Positions 7,207 to 16,476 of a stretch of 64,000 nucleotides of DNA are shown here, piece after piece; position 1 is the stretch's first letter, and every line of letters begins with the position of its first letter. The notes under the pieces were generated by a model. The model saw only the letters and a list, made by a program, of their open reading frames with translations, ran no database searches and had not been told where the DNA came from. This DNA is from Phascolarctobacterium sp. (GTDB lineage Bacteria > Bacillota > Negativicutes > Acidaminococcales > Acidaminococcaceae). Both the position numbers and the translations under genes were made by a program. The DNA is taken from the NCBI GenBank assembly GCA_017467905.1, contig JAFUKD010000007.1:110904-174903 (forward strand), written 5' to 3'.

Positions 7207-8325
7207 ATGAATTTTCAAGACCGTCGTGTAAAAATTTTAGTAGGGCTGTGCGTACTGCTCGTCGTAGTTGTCGCCTACCGTATTTTTGATAACATCCAAA
7301 AAAATAAGGAGCGCGCTGCCAGAATAAACAAAGGCAGGGAAGTTGCCGTAGAAGTGAGCGTGCCCAAGCGTGTTACTATTATGCCTGAACTTATTTTTTC
7401 CGGTAGTCTTGATCCGGAATGGCAGGCAGAGGTTGCTCCCAAGGTTGATGGACGTGTAGAAAAGGTCTTCGTCAAAGAAGGCGATAAGGTAACCAAGGGA
7501 CAAGTGCTTGCAGTTTTAGAGCAAGAGGATACTGATGCAGAGGTCTTGAAGGCCCGCGGCGAATATATCGAAGCTAAAACCAATCTGCGTAAGGCTGCCC
7601 GTGATTTAGAGCGTTATGAAAAACTTTTCCAAGCTGGTGCTGTTTCTGAGCAGACTGTTGATGATTACCGCTTCGCTCACGAAAATGCAGAGGCACAGTT
7701 GGATGCAGCTCTCGGTAATTTGCGTGGCAAGGAATCATCCTTGAGCGGAACTAATATTATTGCGCCTGCTGATGGCATCATTGCTAAGCGTTACTTCCAG
7801 GAAGGCTACTACGCTAAAGCTGGTACTGCGCTTTTTGCCATTGCTGATATCAGCACCTTAAAAACTGTTGTTAATATTCCCGAAGGTCAGATAGCAGGTG
7901 TGGCTGTTGGTAACGAAGCATACATTACTTTGCCTGCCTTTGAAAACCGTAAAATTGTAGGCAAGATTACCAGCATTGCTCCCGTAGCAGATTTGCCTGC
8001 TCATACCTTCTCCACTGAAATTAGTGTAGAGAACCCGGAAAACCTGCGCGCCGGTGTTTTTGCTACCGTAACCTTGGCAGCAGAGCCGCGTGAGAACGTA
8101 CTGACTATTCCTATGCACGCTATCGTTATGCGTGACGACCAAAAGACTGTGTATGTTGTTGACGCAGAAAACAAGGTTAGCCGTCGAGTTTTGGCGATTG
8201 GCTATTCCAACGAACAATATGCAGAGATTGTCAGTGGCTTGCAGGACGGCGAGGTTATCGTAGTGAGAGGTCAAAATAAGCTGCGTGAAGGCAGTCAAAT
8301 TAAATTAGATAAGGCAGGGAAGTAA
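7207..8325 (+). CDS. RND efflux periplasmic adaptor (membrane fusion protein)
   Basis: 372 aa. One N-terminal membrane anchor (residues about 9-28) without a lipobox Cys, then a lipoyl half-motif (PKVDGRVEKVFVKEGDKV), an alpha-hairpin (about 115-180), the second lipoyl half (IIAPADGIIAKR), a beta-barrel and a membrane-proximal domain, as in AcrA/MdtA. It connects the inner-membrane pump encoded 2 bp downstream to an outer-membrane channel. No TolC-type gene is in the window, so the pair must recruit one encoded elsewhere. Confidence 0.9.
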   Translation: MNFQDRRVKILVGLCVLLVVVVAYRIFDNIQKNKERAARINKGREVAVEVSVPKRVTIMPELIFSGSLDPEWQAEVAPKVDGRVEKVFVKEGDKVTKGQVLAVLEQEDTDAEVLKARGEYIEAKTNLRKAARDLERYEKLFQAGAVSEQTVDDYRFAHENAEAQLDAALGNLRGKESSLSGTNIIAPADGIIAKRYFQEGYYAKAGTALFAIADISTLKTVVNIPEGQIAGVAVGNEAYITLPAFENRKIVGKITSIAPVADLPAHTFSTEISVENPENLRAGVFATVTLAAEPRENVLTIPMHAIVMRDDQKTVYVVDAENKVSRRVLAIGYSNEQYAEIVSGLQDGEVIVVRGQNKLREGSQIKLDKAGK

Positions 8326-8327
8326 AT

Positions 8328-11300
8328 ATGATTGGTACATTCATACGTAGACCCGTATTTACTACCATGTTTGTTTTGATGCTGGTAGTATTCGGCATCC
8401 GCTGCTATCCTAATATTGGCGTAGACTTAACGCCTGACGTTGACATGCCCTTGGTAAGCGTGCGTGTTACTTATGATGGTGCTTCCCCGCAGGAAATGGA
8501 AACACTTATCACCAAGCCTATCGAAAACAGTGTCAGCCAGGTTGCTGGTATTAAAACTCTTTCTTCCACTGTTCTCGAAGGCTACAGCGAAACCGTACTG
8601 GAATTTGACTTTGGTGTTGACCCCCAGGATATGTCATCCGAAGTTCGTGAAAAGGTTGCCCGCGTGCGTCGCCGCTTGCCTGATGATATAGACGAGCCTG
8701 TAGTACAAGCGGTAGACCTGGCATCACGTCCGATTTTGATGTATACCTTCTCATCTGAATCCCGTAGCCGTAGCGAAATTCGTCGCTTTGTGGAAGATAA
8801 CCTGGTTGACGAGCTGTGTATGGTTGAAGGCGTTTCCGAGGTAAATGCTTACGGCGCAAGTACCCGTGCCATTCGTTTGGTTGCCAAGCCGGAAAAATTA
8901 GCGGAATATAACATCGCCTTCCAAACTGTTTTCGACAAGATTAATGACGGCAACTACAATACTCCCGGTGGTAAGGTAAAGAACAAGGACATGGAAATTA
9001 CCGTCCGTACCATTGGTAAGTATGAAAGCGTTGACGACGTTAAGAAAATAGTTGTTGCCAATAACGACGGTAAACCTGTTTACATAACTGATGTTGTTGA
9101 TGTTATTGACGATTGGGCTGACGAAGATACCTTTGGTAGTGCCAATGGCAAACCTTCTGTACTGGTTTTCGTGCGTAAACAATCTAAGACTAACACCGTT
9201 GACGTTATTGATGGTGTTAAGGCGAAGATTGCAGAGATGCAGGAGCGTTCCATTCCTCCCGATATTGAAATTAGCATCGTGCGTGACCAATCCACCTTTA
9301 TTCGTGAAAACATTGCTGACGTATGGAATGCGATTATTTTTGGCGGCTTCTTGGCACTGCTCATAACTTATCTGTTCTTGCGAGATTTTAGAGCGACTAT
9401 GTTAGGCAGCTTGTGTATTCCTACTTCCATTGTCGCAACTTTCTTTATGATGAAGGTTTTAGATTTTACCTTCAATAATATGTCCTTGATGGCGCTGTCC
9501 CTCGCCGTTGGTATTTTGATAGACGACGCTATCGTTCTTATTGAAAACGTATTCCGTCATATGGAAATGGGTAAGTCTCCCATTGTTGCGGCGCAGCACG
9601 CTACAGAAGAATTAAGCCTTGCGATTTTGGCAACGTCCCTATCCTTGCTGGCGGTGTTCGTACCCGTTGGTAACATGGGCGAGGTAATCGGTCAGTACTT
9701 TAAACAATTTGGTTTGACCGTTGCTTTCGCAATTTCCTTCTCAACCTTGACTGCATACACCTTAACTCCTATGGTGTGCGCCTATTGGTTGAAGCCTACT
9801 GACGAAGAGCAGGCGCGTAAGGAACGCAATCCCTATTTGCAGAAGTTCTTGGATAAATTTGAAGCAGGCTTCCAATTTGTCCGTAAGCTTTATGACGAGC
9901 TGATGGTTGTGGTAATCAGGAATCCTAAGAAGGTATTGGTTGGTGCTTTCTTATCCCTGTTCCTGAATTTTGGCTTGCTGCCCTTCGTAGGCATGGAGTA
10001 CCAGCCTACCTATGACTCCGGCGAATTTACCATTAACTTTAAAGCTCCCATTGGTACCGGTTTGGACAAGACTGTAGAGCTTGCTAAACCCATCCAAGAA
10101 GAAATCTTGGGTTACCCGGAAGTTAAGGTTGTTGCCTTGAACATTGGTGCTTCCCGTAACCCGGTAAACCAAGGCTCCTTTGAAATTCGCCTGCATCCTT
10201 CCAGCGAGCGTGAACGTTCCATGCAGGAAATCATGGACGAATTACGTGCCTTTGTCCGTGGTGTGGAAGGCTTGAATGCCAACGTAGTATCCAACCAAGG
10301 TGGCGGTCGTGGTGATAGCCGTCCGGTACAAGTTGGTTTGCGTGGTAATGATATTAAACAATTGAAAGTTTATGCTTTGGAATTGGCAGAAAGAATCCGT
10401 CAAGTTCCCGGTGCTTCCGACGTAGATATTTCTGACTCTGATGACCAGCCGGAAATCGTAATCAGGCTTGACCAAGCCCGTGCCAGCTCCTTAGGTTTGG
10501 ATTCCACCTCTGTTGGTGAAGTTGTAGAGATGGCGTTCATGGGCAAGGATACCGGTAACAGCTATACCATCGGTGATAATGACTACGACATTATTTTGCA
10601 AATGCCTCATGAATGGCGTACCAATATTAACGACGTTAAGAACCTGCGCATCTCTAACGAAGATGGTCAGTTCATCCGCTTAGGTGACGTTGCTGAAGTA
10701 GAATTGAGCAGTGGTCCTACTCGTATTGAACGCGAGGATAAGCGTCGTCAAATCGTAGTATATGCCAACACCGTAGGCACATCCCCCGGTGATTTGATTA
10801 CTGTAATTCAAGACAAGCTCATTCCTGATATGAACATGGAACAAGGCTATACTTACAAGATGGTAGGCCAGGCTGATACCATGGCGCGTACCTTTAGAGA
10901 AATTCGTAACGCAATCCTCTTGGCTATCGTCGTAGTTTACATGGTAATGGCAGCTCAGTTTGAAAGCTTCGTACAGCCTCTCGTAATTATGACATCCCTG
11001 CCCTTTGCGATTATCGGTGCTGTATTGGGCTTGCTGGTTGCAGGTCAAACTGCCAATATGATGAGTATGATTGGCTTGATTATGCTCTTAGGCTTGGTAA
11101 CCAAGAACGCAATTCTTTTGATTGACTATGCAAACCAGGCACGCGAACAGGGAGCACCCTTGCGTAAGGCTGTTCTTGATGCCTGCTCTCTGCGTCTGCG
11201 TCCTATTCTGATGACAACCATCTCCACCATTTTCGCAATGCTTCCCATTGCTTTTGGTATTGGTGAAGGTGCGGAGCTGCGTCAATCCATGGGTGTTGTT

Positions 11301-11411
11301 CTTGTAGGTGGCTTGTTTACCTCTACAATTTTAACCTTGCTGGTTGTTCCCAATGTATACATCCTGTTTGAAGACTGGAAAGAAAAACATAATGCAGGAA
11401 AAACGGCATAA
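8328..11411 (+). CDS. RND multidrug efflux transporter, AcrB/HAE1 family
   Basis: 1027 aa, the usual length for proton-driven RND pumps. Starts MIGTFIRRPVFTTMF, with 12 TM helices in two halves and two large periplasmic loops. TM4 carries the adjacent proton-relay aspartates (ILIDDAIVLIENV, near residue 400), and the second half contains the TM8/TM10 segments (MVMAAQFESF, LVTKNAILLIDYAN). Translationally linked to the adaptor gene. Substrate cannot be inferred; drugs, bile salts or lipids are all possible for a gut diderm. No local regulator is present. Confidence 0.93.
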   Translation: MIGTFIRRPVFTTMFVLMLVVFGIRCYPNIGVDLTPDVDMPLVSVRVTYDGASPQEMETLITKPIENSVSQVAGIKTLSSTVLEGYSETVLEFDFGVDPQDMSSEVREKVARVRRRLPDDIDEPVVQAVDLASRPILMYTFSSESRSRSEIRRFVEDNLVDELCMVEGVSEVNAYGASTRAIRLVAKPEKLAEYNIAFQTVFDKINDGNYNTPGGKVKNKDMEITVRTIGKYESVDDVKKIVVANNDGKPVYITDVVDVIDDWADEDTFGSANGKPSVLVFVRKQSKTNTVDVIDGVKAKIAEMQERSIPPDIEISIVRDQSTFIRENIADVWNAIIFGGFLALLITYLFLRDFRATMLGSLCIPTSIVATFFMMKVLDFTFNNMSLMALSLAVGILIDDAIVLIENVFRHMEMGKSPIVAAQHATEELSLAILATSLSLLAVFVPVGNMGEVIGQYFKQFGLTVAFAISFSTLTAYTLTPMVCAYWLKPTDEEQARKERNPYLQKFLDKFEAGFQFVRKLYDELMVVVIRNPKKVLVGAFLSLFLNFGLLPFVGMEYQPTYDSGEFTINFKAPIGTGLDKTVELAKPIQEEILGYPEVKVVALNIGASRNPVNQGSFEIRLHPSSERERSMQEIMDELRAFVRGVEGLNANVVSNQGGGRGDSRPVQVGLRGNDIKQLKVYALELAERIRQVPGASDVDISDSDDQPEIVIRLDQARASSLGLDSTSVGEVVEMAFMGKDTGNSYTIGDNDYDIILQMPHEWRTNINDVKNLRISNEDGQFIRLGDVAEVELSSGPTRIEREDKRRQIVVYANTVGTSPGDLITVIQDKLIPDMNMEQGYTYKMVGQADTMARTFREIRNAILLAIVVVYMVMAAQFESFVQPLVIMTSLPFAIIGAVLGLLVAGQTANMMSMIGLIMLLGLVTKNAILLIDYANQAREQGAPLRKAVLDACSLRLRPILMTTISTIFAMLPIAFGIGEGAELRQSMGVVLVGGLFTSTILTLLVVPNVYILFEDWKEKHNAGKTA

Positions 11412-11457
11412 GAAAGCGAATACTTAATCTAATGCTTTAGAGCGGAGGATTGGGCTC

Positions 11458-12216
11458 GTGACTTTACAGGACGATAAGATTTTAGAAATTATAAATATGT
11501 ATAAAAACCAAGAGCTGCCCCCTGAGGCAGCTCTTGCACAAATTAAAGGTTTGCAGTACACCGATTTGGGTTTTGCCAAACTGGATAACAATAGGGCAGA
11601 CCGCCAAGGGTTCCCCGAAGTAATTTACTGCGCGGGTAAAACACCGGAGCAGTGCGGGGAAATTATGTATGCTCTTAGTCTGAACAATGATAATGTTCTT
11701 GCTACCAGAGCAGATGAAAATGTATATGAAGCCATCAGGGCTAAGGTTCCGGACGTGCGCTACCACAAGGAGGCGCGCGTTGTTGTGCTTGAAAGGAAGC
11801 CCTTGCCCAAGGACGAAGCGCGTGTGATTACCATTGTAACTGCGGGAACAAGCGATATCCCCGTGGCAGCAGAGGCGGCGATAACAGCGGAGCTGATGGG
11901 CAACAAGGTCAATTGCATTTATGATGTTGGCGTTGCCGGTATCCATCGCTTGCTGGATAAATTAGAAGTAATACGTGCAGCCAACGTGCTTATCGTGGTT
12001 GCGGGTATGGAGGGCGCTCTTGCCAGTGTTATTGGTGGCTTGGTGAACAAGCCCGTTGTGGCAGTACCTACCAGCGTAGGGTATGGTGCAAATTTTGGCG
12101 GCCTTTCTGCGCTGTTGGGAATGCTTAATAGCTGCAGTGCGGGCGTTGCTGTTGTGAATATTGATAATGGTTTTGGTGCGGGGCGTTTGGCAAGCATCAT
12201 TAACCATATGAGGTAA
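11458..12216 (+). CDS. larB: LarB, nickel-pincer cofactor biosynthesis (NaAD carboxylase/hydrolase)
   Basis: 252 aa with a PurE-like C-terminal fold (VTAGTSDIPVAAEAA, then GMEGALASVIGGL and PVVAVPTSVGYG). LarB carboxylates and hydrolyses nicotinic acid adenine dinucleotide, the first step to the nickel-pincer nucleotide used by lactate racemase LarA and relatives. The start is GTG at 11458 after GCGGAGG. larC follows 4 bp after the stop. larE (sulfur insertion) and larA are not in this window. Confidence 0.92.
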   Translation: MTLQDDKILEIINMYKNQELPPEAALAQIKGLQYTDLGFAKLDNNRADRQGFPEVIYCAGKTPEQCGEIMYALSLNNDNVLATRADENVYEAIRAKVPDVRYHKEARVVVLERKPLPKDEARVITIVTAGTSDIPVAAEAAITAELMGNKVNCIYDVGVAGIHRLLDKLEVIRAANVLIVVAGMEGALASVIGGLVNKPVVAVPTSVGYGANFGGLSALLGMLNSCSAGVAVVNIDNGFGAGRLASIINHMR

Positions 12217-12220
12217 GAAT

Positions 12221-13594
12221 ATGAAAGCGATTTATTTAGAAACCTTTGCCGGCATTAGCGGTAATATGCTTTTAGGAGCATTGATAGATGCAGGCTTTCC
12301 CATAGAAGTATTACGCAATGAATTAGAGAAGCTAAGTTTAGGTGAATATGAATTGGTGTGTCAGCGTGCTAATAAGCTGGGTATTGATGCGCAGTATTTT
12401 AATGTGCTGTTGCCCCATGGCCACGAGCACAGTCATAACCATGAGGAACATCATCATCACGAGGAGCATTTCCATTGTCAGGAGTATGCTCATACCTATG
12501 ACCCTTCCCATCACGAGCATCATCATGAAGAACACGCTCATGAGCATCACCACCATCACGATGGAGAACATCAGCACGAGCAAGAACATGCTCACGAATT
12601 GCCTCACACTCATCACCACCACGAGCACCGCAATTTAAAGGCGGTGATGGATATTATAGAAGCTTCCTCCTTATCTCAAAGCATCAAGGGTAAAGCACGC
12701 GAGGTGTTTACTGCCATTGCTGTTGCGGAAGCGAAGGTTCATGGCAAGACTGTGGAAGAGGTACACTTCCACGAAGTTGGCGCTATTGATACCATTATTG
12801 ATATAGTTGGTTGCCTACTGGGACTGGAATACCTTGGTATTGAAAGGGTTTATGTGGGTAAGATTACAACGGGCTACGGCTTCGTAAAATGTGCTCATGG
12901 GTTAATGCCTGTGCCCGCACCTGCCACAGCAGAGCTTTTACAGGGATTGCCACAAATTAAGGGCAGTGTTGCCAAGGAGCTAACAACTCCTACGGGGGCG
13001 GCGCTTGCTAAGGTTTTGGGTACTACTGCTGTGGAGCTGCCTGCTGATTTTATTAGTGAAAGGATTGCCTACGGCGCAGGCACTTGGGATATAGAGATTC
13101 CCAATGTTTTGCGGGTACATGTTGGCAAGATTGTGGAAGCTGCTATTGACGAAGCAGTTATTGAAGCTGCTTGTAATATTGACGATATGAGCGGAGAGCT
13201 TTTTGCCTATGTTAGAGATAAGCTCTTGGAGGCAGGAGCTCTTGATGCGTGGGCAGAGCCTATATTAATGAAGAAAGGTAGACCGGCATATAAATTATGC
13301 TTCCTTTCAGAGGAAGAAAAGCTGGACGAATTGTTAGAGATAGTTTTCGCAGAAGCAACTACCTTGGGCGTGCGTTATCACAGAGTAGAACGCAGAGTTC
13401 TTGAACGCAAGAGCGCAGTCGTTGCTACAGCTTATGGTTCAGTGACTGTGAAATACGGCTTGTGTAATGGTAGGGCGATGAATATCGCACCGGAATATGA
13501 AAGCTGCAAGCAAGTTGCTATGGAAGCGGGCGTGCCTTTGAAAAAGGTTATGCAGTGCGCGCAAGCTTCTGCTGAGGAATTGTTGCATGAGTAA
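12221..13594 (+). CDS. larC: LarC, nickel-pincer cofactor nickel chelatase, single-frame form with His-rich insert
   Basis: 457 aa covering both halves that in Lactobacillus plantarum are joined by a programmed frameshift; here they are one continuous frame. N-terminal ETFAGISGNMLLGAL motif, then a very His/Glu-rich insert (residues about 67-140, over 30 His), then the conserved VHFHEVGAIDTIIDIVG segment and a C-terminal ferredoxin-like part (NIDDMSGE). LarC inserts Ni into the pyridinium bisthiocarboxylate nucleotide using CTP; the His-rich insert plausibly stores or delivers nickel. It overlaps rnhC by 8 bp. Confidence 0.92.
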   Translation: MKAIYLETFAGISGNMLLGALIDAGFPIEVLRNELEKLSLGEYELVCQRANKLGIDAQYFNVLLPHGHEHSHNHEEHHHHEEHFHCQEYAHTYDPSHHEHHHEEHAHEHHHHHDGEHQHEQEHAHELPHTHHHHEHRNLKAVMDIIEASSLSQSIKGKAREVFTAIAVAEAKVHGKTVEEVHFHEVGAIDTIIDIVGCLLGLEYLGIERVYVGKITTGYGFVKCAHGLMPVPAPATAELLQGLPQIKGSVAKELTTPTGAALAKVLGTTAVELPADFISERIAYGAGTWDIEIPNVLRVHVGKIVEAAIDEAVIEAACNIDDMSGELFAYVRDKLLEAGALDAWAEPILMKKGRPAYKLCFLSEEEKLDELLEIVFAEATTLGVRYHRVERRVLERKSAVVATAYGSVTVKYGLCNGRAMNIAPEYESCKQVAMEAGVPLKKVMQCAQASAEELLHE

Positions 13595-14498
13595 GGATTT
13601 TACTGTATATTTGGCAGAGCTACGGGAAAAGTTAAATAGCATTGCTCCTGTAAGCTCTGAAAAGGATATTGCCTATGGTCATCAGTTCACTGTTGTCCGT
13701 GGCAATGAAAAGGCAGTGCTTACTGCTTACGACGGAAAGAAGGGACGCCGTCTTGTATGGGGCGGTGCAACCGGAAGCTTGCAAAGTGCTTTACAAGAGG
13801 CGGTAGAAGGTAAGCCGGTTTCCTTTCTGGCTGAAGAGGATACTGTTTGGCAGGGGATGTGGGCAGGCAGTGACGAATCAGGCAAGGGGGATTTCTTTGG
13901 TCCTTTAGTGGTTGCCGCTGTTATAGTTGATGACACTACTGCTGCCAAGCTGCAGGCGGCTGGCGTTAAGGATTGCAAGCTGCTAAGCGATAAGAAAATT
14001 TTGCAGCTGGAAGACGTTATTAAGGATACTGTTGTGGAAGCTTCCGTTCTGGAACTAAAGCCCCATATTTATAATATGCGTTATGCACAGGTGAAGGCAG
14101 AGGGGGATAATCTTAATCAGCTTTTGGGCTATGGTCACGTTGCTGCCCTAAGCCAGGTGCTGGCTAAGCATGGCGAGTGCAAGGGTGCGCTCATCGACCA
14201 GTTTACCAAGTCCAATGCTGTGTTGAGAAGCCTACAGGAGAAGTTTCCTGCAATGATATTTAAGCAGCAGCCCAAAGCTGAAAGTGACCTTGCTGTTGCT
14301 GCAGCTTCTGTACTGGCGCGGGCAAGGTTCCTGCGCGCTATGGATGAGCTGGCGGTTTTAGCCGGCGAGGAAGAGCTGCCCAAGGGTGGAGGCGAGCAGG
14401 CTACTGCCTGCGCACAAAGAATAGCGGAGCGTTTGGGGAAGGATGCGCTCAAAAACTTTGTAAAGCTTCATTTTGCCAATTATAGTAGATTGTCATAA
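13587..14498 (+). CDS. rnhC: Ribonuclease HIII
   Basis: 303 aa. N-terminal TBP-like substrate-binding domain (about 1-85, with WGGATGSLQSAL), then the RNase H fold with the HIII signature SDESGKGDFFGPLVV carrying the catalytic Asp-Glu, and later Asp residues (LIDQFTKSNAV; KAESDLAVAAASVLAR). It removes RNA from RNA-DNA hybrids. RNase HIII is largely a Firmicutes enzyme, supporting the taxonomic placement. The start overlaps larC. Confidence 0.92.
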   Translation: MSKDFTVYLAELREKLNSIAPVSSEKDIAYGHQFTVVRGNEKAVLTAYDGKKGRRLVWGGATGSLQSALQEAVEGKPVSFLAEEDTVWQGMWAGSDESGKGDFFGPLVVAAVIVDDTTAAKLQAAGVKDCKLLSDKKILQLEDVIKDTVVEASVLELKPHIYNMRYAQVKAEGDNLNQLLGYGHVAALSQVLAKHGECKGALIDQFTKSNAVLRSLQEKFPAMIFKQQPKAESDLAVAAASVLARARFLRAMDELAVLAGEEELPKGGGEQATACAQRIAERLGKDALKNFVKLHFANYSRLS

Positions 14499-14503
14499 GC
14501 ACA

Positions 14504-14598
14504 GTTATGTTTTGTCGCAACTCGTTTGCTTGACGTATATTTAGTACGCCTTAGCTGTACAAGCCTCGTTGCTTTGCGCCTTCCAACACTTCTGACGA
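14504..14598 (+). repeat. Dispersed intergenic repeat, copy A
   Basis: This gap between rnhC and the deacetylase gene matches the gap at 33078-33180 over about 95 bp: both begin GTTATG(T/C)TTTGTCGCA, have TTAGTACG in the middle, (A)CAAGC near two thirds and CCTTC(C/T) near the end. Each can form an imperfect stem between the GTCGCA...TTGTTT-like left part and the ACAAGC right part. It contains no ORF. The nature (untranslated RNA, processing site or mini-mobile element) is unknown. Confidence 0.6.
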
Positions 14599-14613
14599 TT
14601 GTGGAGTAAGATA

Positions 14614-15468
14614 ATGCTAAAAAAACTAATCGTAAATGCCGACGATTTCGGTTTACATACAGAAATAAATAAGGGTATCATCAAAGGTTACAGGGAGGGC
14701 TTCATAACAAGCACCTCCTTGATGTGCAGCGCGCCTGCCTTTGAGGATGCGGTGGCTTTGGCACGTCAAAATCCAGGGTTGGGTATCGGTATTCATCTTA
14801 CCTTGGTGGGAAGCGTGCCTTCTGTTTTGCCCAAGGAAAAAATAACTACTTTGGTGGATGAAGCAGGCTTGTTTCCTGCAAATTATATAGTTTTTGCTAA
14901 AAAGTTTTACACGAAGCAAGTAAAGATGGTACAATTAGAGTTAGAACTTCGCGCTCAAATTGAAAAGGCTTTGGCGACGGGGTTAAGTATTACTCATGTT
15001 GATAGTCATCAGCATGCCCATGTGCTTCCGGGAATGACCGGCTTGGTTGTAAGGCTGTGTCGTGAGTATAATATAAAGAGCATAAGGATTCCGCAGGAAG
15101 GTTACTTTTTTAGCGGGGGCTTTGCGGGCGGGCTTGGGCGCAAGATTGGACGTGCAGGCTTGTCTTTCTGTGCTTGTTTAGCAGCATTGCAGGCAAGGCA
15201 AGCAGGGCTGAGCTATCCGAAAAGCTTTTTTGGTATGTTGGCAGGTGGCAATTTAAATGAGCAGCTTGTTGGCAATATTATCACTGCTTTACCGGAAGGT
15301 GTGAGCGAGATTATGACTCACCCCGGATTGAATAAGCAGGAGCTTGATAAGCATTTTACTTGGGATTATCACTGGGAGGATGAGCTGCAGGCTTTCCTTT
15401 CCGAAAAAAATAAAACCTTATTGGAGCAGCACAGAGTTACTACAATAAATTTTGGTGGTCTTAGATAG
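14614..15468 (+). CDS. ChbG/HpnK (YdjC) family carbohydrate deacetylase
   Basis: 284 aa. Begins LKKLIVNADDFG: the NADDFG motif holds the metal-binding Asp of the YdjC fold; HVDSHQHAHVLPG supplies the His ligands and EIMTHPG a late conserved motif. Members deacetylate N-acetylated sugars (chitooligosaccharides, hopanoid or lipid-linked glycans). The ATG at 14614 has GTGGAG upstream; a frame opening at GTG 14599 would place the start in the ribosome binding site. It directly abuts a flippase-like gene, an epimerase and an ArnT-like transferase, so modification of a lipid-linked sugar is the likely role. Confidence 0.85.
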   Translation: MLKKLIVNADDFGLHTEINKGIIKGYREGFITSTSLMCSAPAFEDAVALARQNPGLGIGIHLTLVGSVPSVLPKEKITTLVDEAGLFPANYIVFAKKFYTKQVKMVQLELELRAQIEKALATGLSITHVDSHQHAHVLPGMTGLVVRLCREYNIKSIRIPQEGYFFSGGFAGGLGRKIGRAGLSFCACLAALQARQAGLSYPKSFFGMLAGGNLNEQLVGNIITALPEGVSEIMTHPGLNKQELDKHFTWDYHWEDELQAFLSEKNKTLLEQHRVTTINFGGLR

Positions 15469-16476
15469 ATGTCTGAAAAACTTATGAAGCGCTTGACGGT
15501 ATTATTTGCCTTCGTGGTACTGATATCCGTAGCGGTAATTTATTTTACATTTGATATACGAGCCTTGGAGTACCTTTCCATGTTCGAGCCGGAGTGCGTG
15601 TTATTGGCGCTTGGCTGTTTGGCAGTGGGATTGTTTTTTGACGGCTTGCGCTTGATTACCTTGGCAGATGTTACAGGAGCTAAGCTTACCTTGAAGCAGG
15701 TAGTGAATGTGGTTTTAAGCAATTACTTCCTGGCGCTGGTAACACCGGGTGCCAGTGGCGGTGCTATTGCGCAGATTATGTTCATGCGTAAGGCGGGAGT
15801 GCCGGTGGCCAAGGCTACGGTGGTAGTTTTGGTGCGCACGGTTATGTCAATCTTCTTCCTGATTTTGTTGGTGCCTGTTGTTTTGCACAGCGATAGCGAT
15901 ATTGGGGAATGGATGCCTGCTTCCGTTATTACGGTGGTGTCCTTGCTCTTTGTTTCGCTTCCTATATTAGCATTCTTTTTGATGCGCACCAGTTATCCGG
16001 AAAAATGGCTTGACAAGCTTACTCGAAAGCTGTCTTATACAACGCGTCAAAACTGCTTCATCTGGTATGAGGAGTTTAAAAATGCTTTCGTAGTAATGGC
16101 TCAGCATCCAGTAAAGGTTTTTCGAGCCTTTGTAGAAAGTGGTTTAAGTCTTTTAGGTATTTATGCTACTGTGCCTGCATACTTTACAGGTTTGGGAGAT
16201 TTTACCTTTGATTTGTTCCAGGTTATGGGTAGAATGATTCTGCTGAACTTGGTGTTATATTTTTCTCCCACACCCGGTGGCAGTGGTGTGGCGGAGGTGG
16301 GCTTTGTTGCCCTGTTTTCTAATATTCTGCCTGAAGGCGTGGTTGGTATTATGGCTGTACTGTGGCGCTTTACCGCAGAATATTTACCATTCCTCTTAGG
16401 TGCTTTCGTTTCTATTCGTGCCTTTGGTTCGGATGTAATGAATATGGCAAATGTAACTGGGGGTAAGAAGAAATGA
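15469..16476 (+). CDS. Flippase-like / LPG-synthase TM-region (UPF0104) membrane protein
   Basis: 335 aa, about eight TM helices, with family landmarks PGASGGAIAQIMFMRKAGV in the first half and SPTPGGSGVAEVGF in the second. Proteins of this family (AglD, MprF N-terminal part, HpnL relatives) move lipid-linked substrates. The ATG follows the deacetylase stop with no gap and the end overlaps the epimerase by 4 bp, so the four genes 14614-18978 form one operon for lipid-linked sugar handling. Confidence 0.82.
   Translation: MSEKLMKRLTVLFAFVVLISVAVIYFTFDIRALEYLSMFEPECVLLALGCLAVGLFFDGLRLITLADVTGAKLTLKQVVNVVLSNYFLALVTPGASGGAIAQIMFMRKAGVPVAKATVVVLVRTVMSIFFLILLVPVVLHSDSDIGEWMPASVITVVSLLFVSLPILAFFLMRTSYPEKWLDKLTRKLSYTTRQNCFIWYEEFKNAFVVMAQHPVKVFRAFVESGLSLLGIYATVPAYFTGLGDFTFDLFQVMGRMILLNLVLYFSPTPGGSGVAEVGFVALFSNILPEGVVGIMAVLWRFTAEYLPFLLGAFVSIRAFGSDVMNMANVTGGKKK

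Noticed and set aside
12338..12638. ORFs on both strands over the larC His-rich insert
   Set aside because: Products of the CAY-repeat codons read in other frames; Met/Val-rich junk.
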